NCBI GenBank assembly: GCA_904501915.1
Contig: CAJGCV010000053.1
Coordinates: 1 to 14,636, forward strand
Source of the DNA: an uncultured Akkermansia sp.
GTDB taxonomy: Bacteria; Verrucomicrobiota; Verrucomicrobiia; Verrucomicrobiales; Akkermansiaceae
Direction of reading: 5' to 3'
Length of the DNA: 14,636 nucleotides
Both the position numbers and the translations under genes were made by a program. The notes under the pieces are model-generated. The model had not been told where the DNA came from. It saw only the letters and a list, made by a program, of their open reading frames with translations, and searched no databases. Below, piece after piece: positions 6,686-14,176 of the stretch (positions within the stretch are counted from its first letter, which is position 1; every line of letters begins with the position of its first letter).

Positions 6686-8353
6686 ATGTTATCAGATCGC
6701 ACCAAGGCAGGTATTCAGCGTGCGCCGCATCGTAGCCTGATGCGTGCCACAGGCATGACGGATGAGGACATCAAGAAGCCGTTCATTGCTATTTGCAACT
6801 CTTTCAACGAAGTGATTCCCGGCCATGTGCACCTCAATAAGGTGGCCGAGCTTATCAAGGACGAGGTGCGTAAGGCAGGTGGCACGCCTATCGAGTTCAA
6901 CCTCATCGGCGTGTGCGATGGCATTGCCATGGCCCACCACGGCATGAAGTTTTCCCTGGCCAGCCGTGAGCTGATTGCCGACAGCGTGGAGACGATGCTT
7001 TCTGCGCATGCGTTTGATGCCTGCATCTGCATCCCGAACTGCGACAAGATTGTGCCTGGTATGGTGATGGGTGCGCTGCGTTGCAATATCCCGACTATTT
7101 TCTGCAGTGGTGGCCCCATGGCCGTGGGCAAGGGGCGCAATGGCGAAGACCTCGACCTCAACAGCGTGTTCGAGGCTGTGGCTGCCTGCACCGCCGGCAA
7201 GATTACCGAGGATGAGCTGCACTATGTGGAATGTCATGCCTGCCCGAGTGCCGGTTCCTGCAGCGGCATGTTCACCGCCAATTCCATGAACTGCCTGTGC
7301 GAGGTGCTGGGACTGGCTCTGCCGGGTAACGGCACGCTGCTGGCCCTTTCCGAGGAACGTAAGGAATTCTGGCGTGCCGCAGCCCGCCGTGCTGTGGAGA
7401 TGGCAAAGCAGGGCGGCCCGCTGCCCCGCGAGCTCATCACCGAAGCCGCCATTGACAACGTGTTCACCTGCGATATGGCCATGGGTGGTTCTTCCAACAC
7501 CGTGCTGCATACGCTGGCCTTTGCCGCAGAAGCCGGGTTTGAATACGACCTGAAGCGCATCGATGAGATTTCCAAGCGCACCCCGAACATCTGCAAGGTA
7601 GCCCCCAGCTCCCGCTACCACATGCACGACGTGCTGCGCGCCGGTGGCATTATGACCATTCTGGCAGAAATCAACAAGATTCCCGGAGCGCTCAACACCA
7701 ACGTGCCCACCGTGAGCGGCAAGACCCTCGGTGAGCAGATTGAGGGCCTTTCCACCCAGGACCCCGCCGTCATCCGCACGCTGGACAACGCCTACTCCAA
7801 GGATGGCGGTCTGGCCGTGCTCTTCGGCAACCTGGCAGAGCAGGGCGCTATTGTGAAGAAAGCCGGCGTGCTGCCCGAAATGATGGTGCACCGCGGGCCA
7901 GCAGTGATTTTTGAGAGTCAGGAAGACGCCTGCGCCGGCATCCTTGCCGATAAGGTGAAGCCTGGTGATGTGGTAGTTATCCGCAACGAAGGCCCCAAAG
8001 GCGGTCCCGGTATGCAGGAAATGCTTGCCCCCACCAGCTACATCATGGGCAAGGGGCTGGGCAACTGCGTGGCTCTCATTACCGATGGCCGGTTCTCCGG
8101 TGCCACCCACGGCGCCTGCATCGGTCACGTGTCCCCCGAGGCGGCCGAAGGCGGTCTCATCGGACTCCTGAAGGATGGCGATATCATCTCCATCGATATT
8201 CCTGCCCGCAGCATGAATGTCGAACTGAGCGACGAAGAAATCGCCGCCCGCCGCGCTGTGTGGCAGCCCACCATGCAGGAAATCCCAAGCAAATGGCTCA
8301 AGCGTTACCGCAAGCTGGCCACCAATGCCAGCAAGGGCGCTGTCCTGGCCTGA
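6686..8353 (+). CDS. ilvD: Dihydroxy-acid dehydratase
   Basis: This 555-residue cytoplasmic Fe-S enzyme removes water from 2,3-dihydroxy-isovalerate and 2,3-dihydroxy-3-methylvalerate, giving the 2-oxo acids that become valine and isoleucine. The start MLSDRTKAG matches where the family begins. An in-frame TTG 27 nt upstream was rejected because it adds nine non-conserved residues. Seen motifs are CDGI (77-80), the first signature with C119-D120-K121 (cluster and metal ligands), SCSGMFTANSMNC (191-203, C192 a cluster ligand), NEGPKGGPGM (434-443) and TDGRFSGATHG (466-476, with the conserved serine S471). The SCSGMF form resembles enterobacterial-type IlvD rather than the ACGGMY form. Length is typical of the shorter bacterial enzymes. 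It heads a likely operon with the POT-like gene 25 bp downstream. No other branched-chain biosynthesis gene is in the window. Confidence 0.96.
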   Translation: MLSDRTKAGIQRAPHRSLMRATGMTDEDIKKPFIAICNSFNEVIPGHVHLNKVAELIKDEVRKAGGTPIEFNLIGVCDGIAMAHHGMKFSLASRELIADSVETMLSAHAFDACICIPNCDKIVPGMVMGALRCNIPTIFCSGGPMAVGKGRNGEDLDLNSVFEAVAACTAGKITEDELHYVECHACPSAGSCSGMFTANSMNCLCEVLGLALPGNGTLLALSEERKEFWRAAARRAVEMAKQGGPLPRELITEAAIDNVFTCDMAMGGSSNTVLHTLAFAAEAGFEYDLKRIDEISKRTPNICKVAPSSRYHMHDVLRAGGIMTILAEINKIPGALNTNVPTVSGKTLGEQIEGLSTQDPAVIRTLDNAYSKDGGLAVLFGNLAEQGAIVKKAGVLPEMMVHRGPAVIFESQEDACAGILADKVKPGDVVVIRNEGPKGGPGMQEMLAPTSYIMGKGLGNCVALITDGRFSGATHGACIGHVSPEAAEGGLIGLLKDGDIISIDIPARSMNVELSDEEIAARRAVWQPTMQEIPSKWLKRYRKLATNASKGAVLA

Positions 8354-8378
8354 TTGATACCACCCAATACTGAAAACC

Positions 8379-9866
8379 ATGAGTGATACCAAACAAAACT
8401 TCATCGTCAAGTACTTCTCCGAATTCGGAGTGCTTCGCGAGTGTGGCAAGAACTTCTGGCTCACGAACTTCATCCAGTTCTTCGATGGCCTGTCGTACTT
8501 CACGCTCATTATCGTGTTCTCCCTGTTCCTGAACAAGTACTGCGGTTTCCGCGATGCGGACGCCCCGTACTGGGTGGGCATGTATACGCTCTTCATTTCG
8601 CTGTTCGTGTTCGCAGTGGGCACTATCTGCGACATTATCGGCCTGCGCCGCACCTACCTTATCGGCTTTGCCCTGCTTATCGGCGGGCGTCTGATTCTGG
8701 GTATGGGTACGGACTTCGGCACCGAGGTGTTGCAGCTCAGCCAGGATTCCTCCCGCTACTTCGTGATGGCCGGTATCGGTATCATGTCCTTCGGCACGGC
8801 GTTCATGAGCCCCTGCATCACGACCTCCATCCGCCGTTTCACCACGCTGCGCTCCCGCCCGACCGGGTTCAATTTCTACTACCTGTTCATGAATGTGGGC
8901 GCTCTGCTGGCCGGCTTTGCCATCGTGGACCCGCTGCTCAAGTGGCAGGGCGATATCGACGGCCTGCTGTGGGTCATCAACTTCGGTACAGCCTGCAACT
9001 GCATAGCCTTCGTCTTCACCCGCTTCATTGACGAGGACTTCTTCGCTGTGCCGGAGGAGCGCATTGTCAAGACCGCCAAGTCTGCCCAGCGTCCGCTGCA
9101 GCTCATCGGACAGGTGGCCCGCGAGCGCGCTTTCCAGAAGCTTATCGTGTTCCTGGTGCTCACCCTGGGTGTGCGTCTGGTGTTCACACTGCAGTTCCTG
9201 GTCATGCCGCAGTACTACCTGCGCACCATCGGCGATGACTTCAAACTGGGCTTCATGAACTCGCTCAATCCCTTTGTGATTATTACGGGGCTTATCCTCA
9301 TCATCCCGATTCTCAACAAGTTCTCCACGGTGAAGCTCATGATTACCGGTATGAGCATCTCTGCCTGCTCGCTGCTGCTCATGGCTGTGCCGCCGCAGAC
9401 TTACTTCATCATCCCCGGTATCGAGACCATCGGCCAGGCCTACTTTGTGGCTATTTTCCTGCAGATTCTCATCTTTGCCTTTGGTGAGCTGCTGTTCAGC
9501 CCCCGTTTCTCCGAATATGTGGCCCGCGTAGCCCCCAAGGACAAGGTGGCTTCCTACATGTCACTTTCTGCTCTGCCCATGTTCATTGCCAAGCCGATTA
9601 ACGGCGTGGTGGGTGGCCTGCTGGTTTCCTACCTGTGCTTTGACGGCATTGCCGCCAAGATGGATACCGGCCACATCGGCTTCTGGGATTCCCCCGAGTT
9701 CATGTGGACCATTTACCTCATCATGGCTCTCATTTCCCCGCTGGCCATTATCCTGACCAAGGACAGCTTCGTTTCCGATAACCCCGAGGAAACCACCGCC
9801 AAGGACAGCTCTGCTGATGAAGTGGAGAAGGATGAGGAAGAAAATACCGTAACCGCTAACGCCTGA
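8379..9866 (+). CDS. POT-like (peptide transporter family) MFS protein
   Basis: This 495-residue membrane protein has about 12-14 hydrophobic segments and belongs to the MFS, close to the proton-coupled oligopeptide transporters (POT/PTR2). Evidence is the MFS motif A-like GTICDIIGLRR (81-91), the PTR2-type signature FNFYYLFMNVGALLAG (164-179), and the TM10 pattern GELLFSPRFSEYVARVAP (369-386). The family's TM1 ExxER proton-coupling motif is changed: where FFERFSYY is usual, FFDGLSYF is seen at 34-41. The protein ends in an acidic cytoplasmic-type tail (462-495). It sits 25 bp after ilvD and 12 bp before an ankyrin gene, so all three are probably co-transcribed. Peptide uptake is the likely role. 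Substrate and coupling ion are uncertain because of the altered motif. There is no Shine-Dalgarno, and the start is AACCATG. Confidence 0.8.
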   Translation: MSDTKQNFIVKYFSEFGVLRECGKNFWLTNFIQFFDGLSYFTLIIVFSLFLNKYCGFRDADAPYWVGMYTLFISLFVFAVGTICDIIGLRRTYLIGFALLIGGRLILGMGTDFGTEVLQLSQDSSRYFVMAGIGIMSFGTAFMSPCITTSIRRFTTLRSRPTGFNFYYLFMNVGALLAGFAIVDPLLKWQGDIDGLLWVINFGTACNCIAFVFTRFIDEDFFAVPEERIVKTAKSAQRPLQLIGQVARERAFQKLIVFLVLTLGVRLVFTLQFLVMPQYYLRTIGDDFKLGFMNSLNPFVIITGLILIIPILNKFSTVKLMITGMSISACSLLLMAVPPQTYFIIPGIETIGQAYFVAIFLQILIFAFGELLFSPRFSEYVARVAPKDKVASYMSLSALPMFIAKPINGVVGGLLVSYLCFDGIAAKMDTGHIGFWDSPEFMWTIYLIMALISPLAIILTKDSFVSDNPEETTAKDSSADEVEKDEEENTVTANA

Positions 9867-9878
9867 TTTTTACACACC

Positions 9879-10706
9879 ATGTCTGAACAAACCGAACACA
9901 AGACAGAGTGGCTCCCCATCATCAAGGATATGTGCATCCTGGTGTGCATCATGGGTGCCCTGGGCTATGCCTGCAACCTGGCCATGAAGCCCTTTGAATC
10001 CGTGCAGGTGACTGACTCGCTCGTCTCCCTCATCCGCAAGGGCGGCGTGCAGGACGGCAAGGATGATATCTTCCTCAAGGAATTTGCCGAGGGGTGCGAG
10101 AAACACAAGGATTTCGTGAATACCCCGGACAGCACCGGCCGCACCCCGCTTATGTGGGCTGTGTACACGAACTTCAACAACCCGCAGCTCTCCCTCGCCA
10201 AGGATGCCGACCGCGCATACTACGTGCAGGAGCTCCTCAATGCCCCCGGCGTGAATATCCACGCCAAGGACCAGGACGGCTTCACCGCCCTCCACTGGGC
10301 TGCCTGGAGCGGCATGCCTCACTCGGTTGCCATGCTCGTCAACGCCGGGCTGGATATCAACGAGAAGGAAGCCAACGGCTACACCCCGCTCATGCTGGCC
10401 GCCATGCGTGGTGATGATGTCGTGGTGAAGGCGCTGCTGCAGCTGGGGGCGGATACCGCCGCCGTGAACGCCGACAGCAAGACTGCTGCTCAGCTCGCTG
10501 ATGAAAAAGGTGCTGCTTACGACAAGCGCCAGTCCAAGGTGTACACGCTCATTTATTCTGATGAGCGCTCCAAAGCCTACCACTCCACTCAGCAGATGCT
10601 GAAGACGGGCGTGGCTGCTGCCTCCATTGACCAGGTGCTGGCAGAAACCGAGGCTCTGGTGAAAGCCGCCAAGGACAAAGCTGCTCCCCCCGCAGAGGAG
10701 GAGTAA
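9879..10706 (+). CDS. Membrane-anchored ankyrin-repeat protein
   Basis: This 275-residue protein has one predicted transmembrane helix (about 13-33) directly after a short polar N-terminus, then a linker and an ankyrin domain. Repeats are visible at about 85-130 (GRTPLMWAV, with an insertion), 131-163 (GFTALHWAAWSG, NAGLDINEK), 164-196 (GYTPLMLAAMRG, LQLGADTAAV) and a degenerate one from 197 (KTAAQLADEKG). A helical, Ala/Lys-rich tail ends in PPAEEE. Ankyrin repeats bind other proteins, so it may tether a partner at the membrane. It begins 12 bp after the POT-like transporter stop and is the last gene of that operon, which suggests a link to the transporter, though this is not shown. The topology (repeat domain inside or outside) is not decided by the sequence. 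No Shine-Dalgarno is seen. Confidence 0.85.
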   Translation: MSEQTEHKTEWLPIIKDMCILVCIMGALGYACNLAMKPFESVQVTDSLVSLIRKGGVQDGKDDIFLKEFAEGCEKHKDFVNTPDSTGRTPLMWAVYTNFNNPQLSLAKDADRAYYVQELLNAPGVNIHAKDQDGFTALHWAAWSGMPHSVAMLVNAGLDINEKEANGYTPLMLAAMRGDDVVVKALLQLGADTAAVNADSKTAAQLADEKGAAYDKRQSKVYTLIYSDERSKAYHSTQQMLKTGVAAASIDQVLAETEALVKAAKDKAAPPAEEE

Positions 10707-10735
10707 ACACATCCGCAGAACTATTCAGATGATGC

Positions 10736-10765
10736 AGGGAGGGAGTTCATGAGAGCTCCCTCCCT
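10736..10765 (+). terminator. Strong hairpin, probable terminator of the ilvD operon
   Basis: A 13-bp stem (10736-10748 with 10753-10765, one G-T wobble) built on GGGAGGGAG/CTCCCTCCC closes an ATGA loop, 29 nt after the ankyrin stop codon. The following bases are TGTTG, so the T-tract is poor. Termination may need the second hairpin just downstream. Confidence 0.6.
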
Positions 10766-10775
10766 TGTTGCAGAT

Positions 10776-10806
10776 AGTGCAGAAAAAATCTCCTTACTGC
10801 ACTTTT
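10776..10806 (+). terminator. Second hairpin with T-tract
   Basis: AGTGCAG (10776-10782) and CTGCACT (10797-10803) are perfect inverted repeats around a 14-nt A-rich loop, with TTT directly after the second arm. It lies 10 nt after the first hairpin, making a tandem pair. It could equally be a regulator-binding site for the next gene, whose start is 55 nt downstream. Confidence 0.4.
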
Positions 10807-10857
10807 GTGTTATGTAAACGGGATGGAAATGTGCTATTATAGGCAAGGAGAGATGCG

Positions 10858-11922
10858 ATGAAGACACCGGAACAGACAGATAACGCTAAAATCGGCCGTT
10901 CGGATGATTGCCTGCGCTTGTTCAAGCAGGCGGCGGCTCTGTTGCTTGCTGTTGCTGCATTGGTATGCGTTCTCATTGCCGGTGTGATGTATTCTGATAT
11001 TGCGCAGAGCCTGAGCAGTGAGCCCGTATATGAAGCAACGCCGGAGCAGGTGGACCCGGCGCTGGCGGGCAAGTTGGTCAAGATGCGCGTCACTGAACTG
11101 GTTGCAGAAGGCGGACCGGTGGTGGATGAAACATTCGGGTTGAGAGAGGAGAATACCATAGCCCTGAGACGTTGGTACTTGCCGGAATGCTCTCAGGGGC
11201 GGCTGCGGGTGCATTATAAGGAACTTCATGGTATTCGAAAGGCTTTGATTCTTGCTTCTGATGTGAAAGCAGGTGCCTACACGCTCCGCGCGCCGGATCG
11301 TTTCTGGGAAGACCTGGGCGGGGAATTCCTCAATCCCGATGAAATGACCCTCCCGGCTGCATGGGAGGGGCGCGTGGTGTCCCGCGCGGCGCATGGTATC
11401 ACCCTGCGCACAGATGATACCTCCAACCTTGCAACTCAATACGCAGAGTTCCGATATATGCGGATTCCGTCACCTTGGCGTGGGGTGCGCCACATGGTAG
11501 GACGCCAGCAAGGCAACGTGCTGGACCTCACAGGTGAGGGATGCGGACTTATTCGCGGGGAGGAGCTGTATCAGCAATGGTTTCGGATGCGCCCAGCCAC
11601 GGGGCTGCTGTTCATGCCGTTCTGGGAATACTGTTTCTACATTCTTTGTTTACAGGGAGCGATAACACTGTGCCTGCTTCCGGGCGTGCTGATGATGAAG
11701 AAATGGGGATGGGTGCGGGCAACTTGCTTTTCCTTCTTTTTGGGAACGCTGCTCAGTGCATTGGCGGCTGGTGCGTTCTTGCTTCTTCCCTACTCGGAGT
11801 GTAACTGGATAACCTGGACATATACCTTGGTTCCCGGTTTGATTGCCCTCGTTCTGCTCTGTCTCACGAGCAGGGTGAGGCGCGAACATAGGGGGAGAAG
11901 CAGCATGATTAGCCACCTGTAA
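10858..11922 (+). CDS. TMEM43-like four-helix membrane protein
   Basis: This 354-residue protein has one transmembrane helix near the N-terminus (about 24-44), a large soluble region of about 210 residues, and three C-terminal helices (about 258-279, 288-310, 319-337). That is the topology of the TMEM43/LUMA family. Sequence support is PALAGKLVKMRVTEL...DETFGL (67-95), resembling the family's EGKLVHVSG...DPLFGV pattern, and the PWRGVRHMVGRQQGNVLDL region (206-224), resembling its VSVxGxQxGxxLxPY strand. Bacterial members have no established function. The start has the clearest Shine-Dalgarno in the window, AAGGAG at 10845-10850, 7 nt before the ATG. The ankyrin gene follows after 21 bp, so the two are likely translated from one transcript. 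The family call is by eye and moderately secure. The topology is more secure. Confidence 0.65.
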   Translation: MKTPEQTDNAKIGRSDDCLRLFKQAAALLLAVAALVCVLIAGVMYSDIAQSLSSEPVYEATPEQVDPALAGKLVKMRVTELVAEGGPVVDETFGLREENTIALRRWYLPECSQGRLRVHYKELHGIRKALILASDVKAGAYTLRAPDRFWEDLGGEFLNPDEMTLPAAWEGRVVSRAAHGITLRTDDTSNLATQYAEFRYMRIPSPWRGVRHMVGRQQGNVLDLTGEGCGLIRGEELYQQWFRMRPATGLLFMPFWEYCFYILCLQGAITLCLLPGVLMMKKWGWVRATCFSFFLGTLLSALAAGAFLLLPYSECNWITWTYTLVPGLIALVLLCLTSRVRREHRGRSSMISHL

Positions 11923-11943
11923 TAAGTACATATTTCCATTACC

Positions 11944-13497
11944 ATGAATCTGAGATTTTTTGTCCGTTCTGCGTTTGTTGCCTTGTCATCAGCCGCTCCG
12001 CTTGTTGCCGCAGTGGCGCACCAGCCGGGGCCTGACCACGTATCAGCTGCTCCTGCTGTGGCTTTAGATTCGGCATTTCATGAGGCCGTGCTCAAGTGTT
12101 TTCGTTCCTACCGCTATGATGATTCTGCCATGCGTGAGCTACTGCGCCAGGGGGCAGATATCAATGCTGTGGATGCTGAGGGGAACAATGCACTGATGCT
12201 GCTCATCAAAGCCGCAGATGGCCATAGCGAATACCGAATCGAAAAGGAGCTTTTTGAGTTCCTTCGAGATGCCGGGATTGACCTGCATGCCCGCAATAAG
12301 GCTGGCTTGAATGCCGCAGAGTTGAATTGCTGCCTGTATCGTCCCTACAAGTTTCTGGAAACGGAATTCGAACAAGCCGGCGTTCCGGTAAGCCCGGGGG
12401 CACAGCTCTCTGCTGCTGCAGCGGTGAGCAATGTAGCAGAGGTAGAGCGATTGTTGCAGTCCGGGGCAGACCCGAATTTCAACCGAGCCTGTGCTCTGTC
12501 TAAATGCATGGGGATTATAACAGACGGTCCCAAAAAGAACGAGGTCATCATCGCGGCTCTGCTGCTGCAAGCCGGTGCCGACCCGAACCAGGGGGGAGAT
12601 TCCCTGATGACGCGCGCGGTGCTCAGTGACTATTCTGAAGAATTGGTGCCGCTGCTCTTGCAGCACGGGTTCCGTGTGCGGGATTTCGATGCGGAAACTA
12701 CCGGCCAGTGGATAGAGCATCTGCTGGTGCATCGTTCCCCTGCTAAGGTAGAAATCGTTAATCTGCTCATCTGCCACGGTGCGGTGCTGAACGATGAAAA
12801 TTGGTACACCCCCTACTTCTGTGATTTGGTCACAGATGGCAACGGTAGCTATCAGGATATGCAGCTTGCTCGCCATCTTATCGAGCTGGGACTGGATGCC
12901 ACTCGCAAGAACGAGGACGGCAAAACCGCCTGTATGCTGGCGCGGGAAAAGAAACTCGGCCTGGGTATTCAGCAGATTCTAGGGAATCCGCAGGCCGTGC
13001 TGGCAGAGCACCGTAAAAAGGCGCAAGACGTGGACGAATCCGGGCGCACACAACTGATGCTGGCCGTGGCAGACCCGCACCTGTCTGCCATTGAGGTATA
13101 CAAATGTCTCCGCGCCGGGGTGGATGTGCATGCGCGTGATGCGCAGGGGCGCACCGCCCTTTTCTACATCAACTCCTTCTGCCCGCAGAAAGACCTGAAA
13201 GCGAAGCTGCTCATTGAAGCCGGAGCCGATGTAAACGCCCGCGACGCACAGGGGCTTACCCCTCTGCTGGCGCTGCCGTATGTGCATGACCTCCCGATAC
13301 CGCAGCAGCATTCCTGCGCACCCATCATCCGCCTGCTGGCAGAGTCCGGGGCAGATCTGAATGCCTGCAATAAGGATGGCTACACGCGCATAGAGCTCAT
13401 GCTGCGCCGCGGGAATCTGAGCCTGATGGATTGGGAAAGCGTGATGCTGCTCCAGAAGCTTGGCTGCTCTCCCCGCCCCGAAAGATTGAATAAATAA
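11944..13497 (+). CDS. Secreted ankyrin-repeat protein
   Basis: This 517-residue protein has a signal peptide (1-25, AVA|H), so it should act in the periplasm or envelope. The rest is mostly ankyrin repeats, roughly eight to ten, several degenerate. Clear ones are LLRQGADINAVDAEGNNALM (66-85), LLQSGADPN (170-178), LLLQAGADPN (206-215), then a well-kept run at about 364-487: DESGRTQLMLAV, AGVDVHARDAQGRTALFY, AGADVNARDAQGLTPLLA and SGADLNACNKDGYTRIELM. DAQG turns recur in neighbouring repeats, suggesting recent repeat duplication. It begins 21 bp after the TMEM43-like gene and ends 8 bp before the next gene, with no Shine-Dalgarno (TTACCATG start). A protein-binding scaffold role is likely. Partners are unknown, with the two adjacent gene products the natural candidates. 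Confidence 0.85.
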   Translation: MNLRFFVRSAFVALSSAAPLVAAVAHQPGPDHVSAAPAVALDSAFHEAVLKCFRSYRYDDSAMRELLRQGADINAVDAEGNNALMLLIKAADGHSEYRIEKELFEFLRDAGIDLHARNKAGLNAAELNCCLYRPYKFLETEFEQAGVPVSPGAQLSAAAAVSNVAEVERLLQSGADPNFNRACALSKCMGIITDGPKKNEVIIAALLLQAGADPNQGGDSLMTRAVLSDYSEELVPLLLQHGFRVRDFDAETTGQWIEHLLVHRSPAKVEIVNLLICHGAVLNDENWYTPYFCDLVTDGNGSYQDMQLARHLIELGLDATRKNEDGKTACMLAREKKLGLGIQQILGNPQAVLAEHRKKAQDVDESGRTQLMLAVADPHLSAIEVYKCLRAGVDVHARDAQGRTALFYINSFCPQKDLKAKLLIEAGADVNARDAQGLTPLLALPYVHDLPIPQQHSCAPIIRLLAESGADLNACNKDGYTRIELMLRRGNLSLMDWESVMLLQKLGCSPRPERLNK

Positions 13498-13505
13498 GCC
13501 AGCCC

Positions 13506-13988
13506 ATGCCCCCCATTCCCCGAATCCTTGCCACCACAGCCCTGTGCCTTGCGGCGCTGGGGCTGAGTTGCTGCTTTCAGCCTTCCTGTTTGGATGCAGA
13601 ATCCCCAGGTTCCGCCCTTTCCGCCGTCAAGCTTTTACCTTTGGCACAAAAGGCATTAGAAAAGACTTTATCAGGAGAATTAGTTCCTAATGAGTCATAC
13701 GAGGAGGACATTTCGGGGTATCTGCAAAATTCTTCCGCTGAAACACGGTATATCATGAGAGTCTTAACAAACAACAAGTGTGATTTAGGCGACGGTCACA
13801 GTATTTTGCGCACAGGAATCCTGCCAGGTTTATGCAGAGACCTCAATGCGCTACTCAAGCAAGAGACTCCGTCTTCAGAGCTTTTAGACCATGCTGTGTG
13901 GATGGCTTCCAAATTAGAATTGCATAACCTGATTACCTTTTTGGTTAATCTAGGAGCTCCGTCCAATAAATATAAACTGGGTGAATGA
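13506..13988 (+). CDS. Small exported protein with one ankyrin-like motif, possibly a lipoprotein
   Basis: This 160-residue protein starts with a hydrophobic signal region (about 5-21) followed by SCC at 21-23. C22 could be lipidated, but the lipobox (GLSC) is imperfect. No family was recognised. The last 30 residues (LDHAVWMASKLELHNLITFLVNLGAP, about 126-151, broken here only for description) have the helix-turn-helix spacing of a single ankyrin repeat. It begins 8 bp after the ankyrin gene and is probably co-transcribed. The signal-peptide part is GC-rich like its neighbours, while the mature part from about 13620 is clearly more AT-rich with different codon choice. This suggests a fusion, a truncated former ankyrin gene, or a replaced 3' end. 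Confidence 0.6.
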   Translation: MPPIPRILATTALCLAALGLSCCFQPSCLDAESPGSALSAVKLLPLAQKALEKTLSGELVPNESYEEDISGYLQNSSAETRYIMRVLTNNKCDLGDGHSILRTGILPGLCRDLNALLKQETPSSELLDHAVWMASKLELHNLITFLVNLGAPSNKYKLGE

Positions 13989-14176
13989 TTGTTGGGCGCG
14001 CGTCCCCCCCGCAAGACCAGGACGTCCCCAAAGCTGGGCAAAAATGAGCCCGGCTCCAGTCCACCGCTTGCAGTTTGTCTCGGCGAAGCCATGTCGGAGA
14101 CGCCTTCGTCACCGCAGGCTGCTGCATGTGATATCCCCCCCTATATGCGGTATTCGATTCCCTGAGGTAGATAGAG
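13989..14176. repeat. GC-rich, hairpin-dense non-coding segment, possible dispersed repeat
   Basis: This 188-bp stretch between convergent genes holds several inverted repeats: AGCTGGGC/GCCCGGCT (14032-14039 with 14048-14055, one wobble), GTCTC/GAGAC (14077-14081 with 14097-14101), and GGCGAAGCC/GCCTTCGTC (14082-14090 with 14102-14110, mostly paired). The last two cannot form together easily. Runs of seven C occur at 14004-14010 and 14135-14141. Its composition contrasts sharply with the AT-rich gene end before it. None of the hairpins has a T-tract, so they are not ordinary terminators. Only one copy is present here, so calling it a repeat is inference. A 24-codon frame (14091-14165, MSETPSSPQAA...) crosses it, with no other sign of coding. 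Confidence 0.35.

Noticed and set aside
6692..8653. 653-codon open frame on the minus strand across ilvD and the start of the POT-like gene
   Set aside because: It is antisense to a clearly conserved enzyme, runs across a gene boundary, and its predicted protein is His/Gly/Ala-rich with no domain. Such frames arise from GC-rich third positions on the other strand.
9870..10712. 280-codon minus-strand frame over the ankyrin gene
   Set aside because: It mirrors the ankyrin gene almost end to end. The plus strand shows clear repeats, a membrane helix and operon spacing.
13796..14092. Minus-strand 98-codon frame spanning the structured element and the small exported protein
   Set aside because: It bridges two regions of different composition, overlaps a better-supported gene and shows no domain.
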